Shown here piece by piece: positions 4,319 through 5,584 of a stretch of 5,584 nt of DNA. Positions within the stretch are counted from its first letter, which is position 1. Every line of letters begins with the position of its first letter. The DNA is taken from the NCBI GenBank assembly GCA_040235505.1, contig JBECKW010000221.1:1-5584 (forward strand), in the 5' to 3' direction. A program made the translations under genes and the position numbers. Origin of the DNA: JBECKW01 sp040235505. GTDB taxonomy: Bacteria; Desulfobacterota; Desulfobacteria; Desulfobacterales; JAFDDL01. The notes below the pieces were generated by a model. That model was not told the DNA's origin. It searched no databases and worked only from the letters and a program-made list of their open reading frames with translations.

Positions 4319-5584
4319 GTGAAGGAACCGACTGAAATTTCAAAATTTTTATTTGTTTTCAAAGGAAGACTGGTGGCGAGCCTGGGGGCAATACTTTTTG
4401 TATCCGTTCTTTTTGCCGGCCAGGCGCAGGCCATGGTGATCGAAACTAATAACCCTGATGTCAAAATACGATTTGACAATACACTGACTTACAGTCTCAT
4501 AGTTAGATTAAACGACCAGAACCCCGATCTAATAGCCGACCCAAATACCGACGATGGCGACCGCAATTTTAATAAAGGCCTCGCCATGAATCGGCTTGAC
4601 CTATTGTCGGAATTTGATGTCGTTTATAAGAAGTTCGGTATCCGATTCAGCGGGGCGGCCTGGTATGACTCGGTGTACAATACTAAAAACGACAATGATT
4701 CTCCATTTACCGCCAACGTAATCTCGGTACCCTACAATCAGTTCACCAAAGAAACCAGGAAGATCCAAGGCCGGGATGCCGAACTGCTGGATGCCTTTAC
4801 CTTTGGAACCTTTTACCTGGGCGACATGAGTCTGACCTACAAGGCAGGTCAATTTGCTCAATGGTGGGGGGAGTCCTTTTTCATGGGCGACAACGGTATT
4901 GCGAGTGGCATGGCGCCTGTTGACGTGGCCAAGGCCTCGACCCTGCCCAACACCCAGGGTAAAGAGCTGATCAGGCCGATTCCCCAGCTATTAACGATGA
5001 TACAGGTGACCAACAACTTGTCATTCGGCGCTTACTACCAGTTTGCCTGGGAACCCACACGCTTGTTTGCCTCCGGCAGCCTTTTCTCCCCGGCGGACAT
5101 TATAGGCCCCGGCGCGGAACAAATTTGGGGGGCTGGCTATCTCAAAACTACTGATATGGATCCACCCGATTCCGGGCAGTTTGGGATTAAAATGGGATAC
5201 ACCCTCGGCGGCTGGGACTTAGGTTTTTACGCCTTGAAATACCATTCCAAGGACTTCTATGTGGTTGTAAAGCCAATTGAGGGCCAATACACCTTTTTCT
5301 ATCCGAAGGATATTAAGGCATATGGCGTAAGCGCCAACACCAGCATTGGGATATGGACCCTTGCCGCCGAAGTCACGTATAGAAAGAACGCGCCCTTTAA
5401 AGAAGCTGCAAATTCGCTTGCGCTTTTCCCGGCGTTCATACCCATGGCGCCCCATGAGGTCATGTATCCGGCTGGAGACTCTCTTCACGCGAATTTCAAC
5501 CTCTTTATGCCCGGGTTGCCCTCTAATTTCTTTTCGGACACGGCCACCCTTATTTTTGAAGTGGGATGGAACGAACGTTTGAAA
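4319..5584 (+). CDS. DUF1302-family outer-membrane protein (N-terminal part, runs off the window)
   Basis: An uninterrupted frame of 422 codons from GTG 4319 to the window edge, with no stop reached. Residues 1-38 are a long Sec signal peptide (KGRLVASLGAILFVSVLFAG core, cleavage after AQA38). The mature part shows the pattern of DUF1302 proteins, beta-rich proteins assigned to the outer membrane: RFDNTLTYSL (51-60), MNRLDLLSEFDV (90-101), GIRFSGAAWYDSVY (107-120), the R-x-A-E-LLDAFTFGTF segment (152-164), then the hallmark GQFAQWWGESFF (177-188) followed by APVDVAKA (199-206). Alternating aromatic/small-residue strands continue to the end (SFGAYYQFAW, KMGYTLGGWDLGFYALKYHS, TLAAEVTYRK). Family members usually exceed 500 residues, so roughly the first two thirds is seen. 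In proteobacteria DUF1302 genes often sit beside DUF1329 genes and catabolic or envelope-transport genes for hydrophobic compounds; the exact role is not established. About 800 bp and an IS remnant separate it from the flavoenzyme operon. Confidence 0.85.
   Translation, partial: MKEPTEISKFLFVFKGRLVASLGAILFVSVLFAGQAQAMVIETNNPDVKIRFDNTLTYSLIVRLNDQNPDLIADPNTDDGDRNFNKGLAMNRLDLLSEFDVVYKKFGIRFSGAAWYDSVYNTKNDNDSPFTANVISVPYNQFTKETRKIQGRDAELLDAFTFGTFYLGDMSLTYKAGQFAQWWGESFFMGDNGIASGMAPVDVAKASTLPNTQGKELIRPIPQLLTMIQVTNNLSFGAYYQFAWEPTRLFASGSLFSPADIIGPGAEQIWGAGYLKTTDMDPPDSGQFGIKMGYTLGGWDLGFYALKYHSKDFYVVVKPIEGQYTFFYPKDIKAYGVSANTSIGIWTLAAEVTYRKNAPFKEAANSLALFPAFIPMAPHEVMYPAGDSLHANFNLFMPGLPSNFFSDTATLIFEVGWNERLK

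Noticed and set aside
5346..5582. 78-residue + strand frame near the window end
   Set aside because: It lies in another register inside the DUF1302 frame, which is open over 422 codons with clear family motifs.

Overview
The window looks like an accessory stretch of a Gram-negative chromosome. It carries an exported flavoenzyme pair and the start of an outer-membrane protein, set between remains of insertion sequences. The DUF1302-type outer-membrane protein points to a diderm. The exported flavoproteins related to anaerobic enoate/dienoyl-CoA reductases, plus ISAzo13 debris, would suit an anaerobic deltaproteobacterium (Desulfobacterota/Syntrophobacteria-like). That placement is inference from gene content only; no taxonomic marker gene is present.

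Layout, all genes on the + strand. (1) Positions 2-154: C-terminal scrap of a DDE transposase, followed by an imperfect hairpin and about 190 bp without a gene. (2) 345-560: back half of a cupin with no RBS and no metal ligands, probably a gene remnant. (3) 666-1409: Sec-exported SagB-type nitroreductase. (4) 1458-3512, 48 bp downstream: a 684-residue Tat-exported fusion of an Old Yellow Enzyme barrel with an FAD/NAD(P)-binding module (2,4-dienoyl-CoA reductase / trimethylamine dehydrogenase architecture). These two almost certainly form one transcription unit. (5) 3513-3881: AT-rich intergenic DNA holding a possible out-of-frame tail, a pair of 21-bp direct repeats, a good sigma-70-like promoter and a near-palindrome resembling a TetR-type operator. 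(6) 3882-4178: C-terminal end of an ISAzo13-family transposase broken by an in-frame TGA. (7) 4319 to the window edge: an open frame of 422 codons with a signal peptide, the N-terminal part of a DUF1302 outer-membrane protein. It has no stop inside the window, so it is easy to miss.

How the parts may work together (inference): both flavoenzymes carry export signals and the downstream gene encodes an outer-membrane protein of a family often found with catabolic genes for hydrophobic substrates. A cell-envelope system that takes up or reduces an unsaturated or nitro/quinone-like organic compound is a reasonable hypothesis. The most unusual points are an NAD(P)H-type OYE fusion that appears to be Tat-exported, a degraded Fe-S cysteine motif in it (C388, D391, C394, C399), a low-complexity insert in the nitroreductase, and an apparently operator-controlled promoter stranded upstream of a dead IS fragment.
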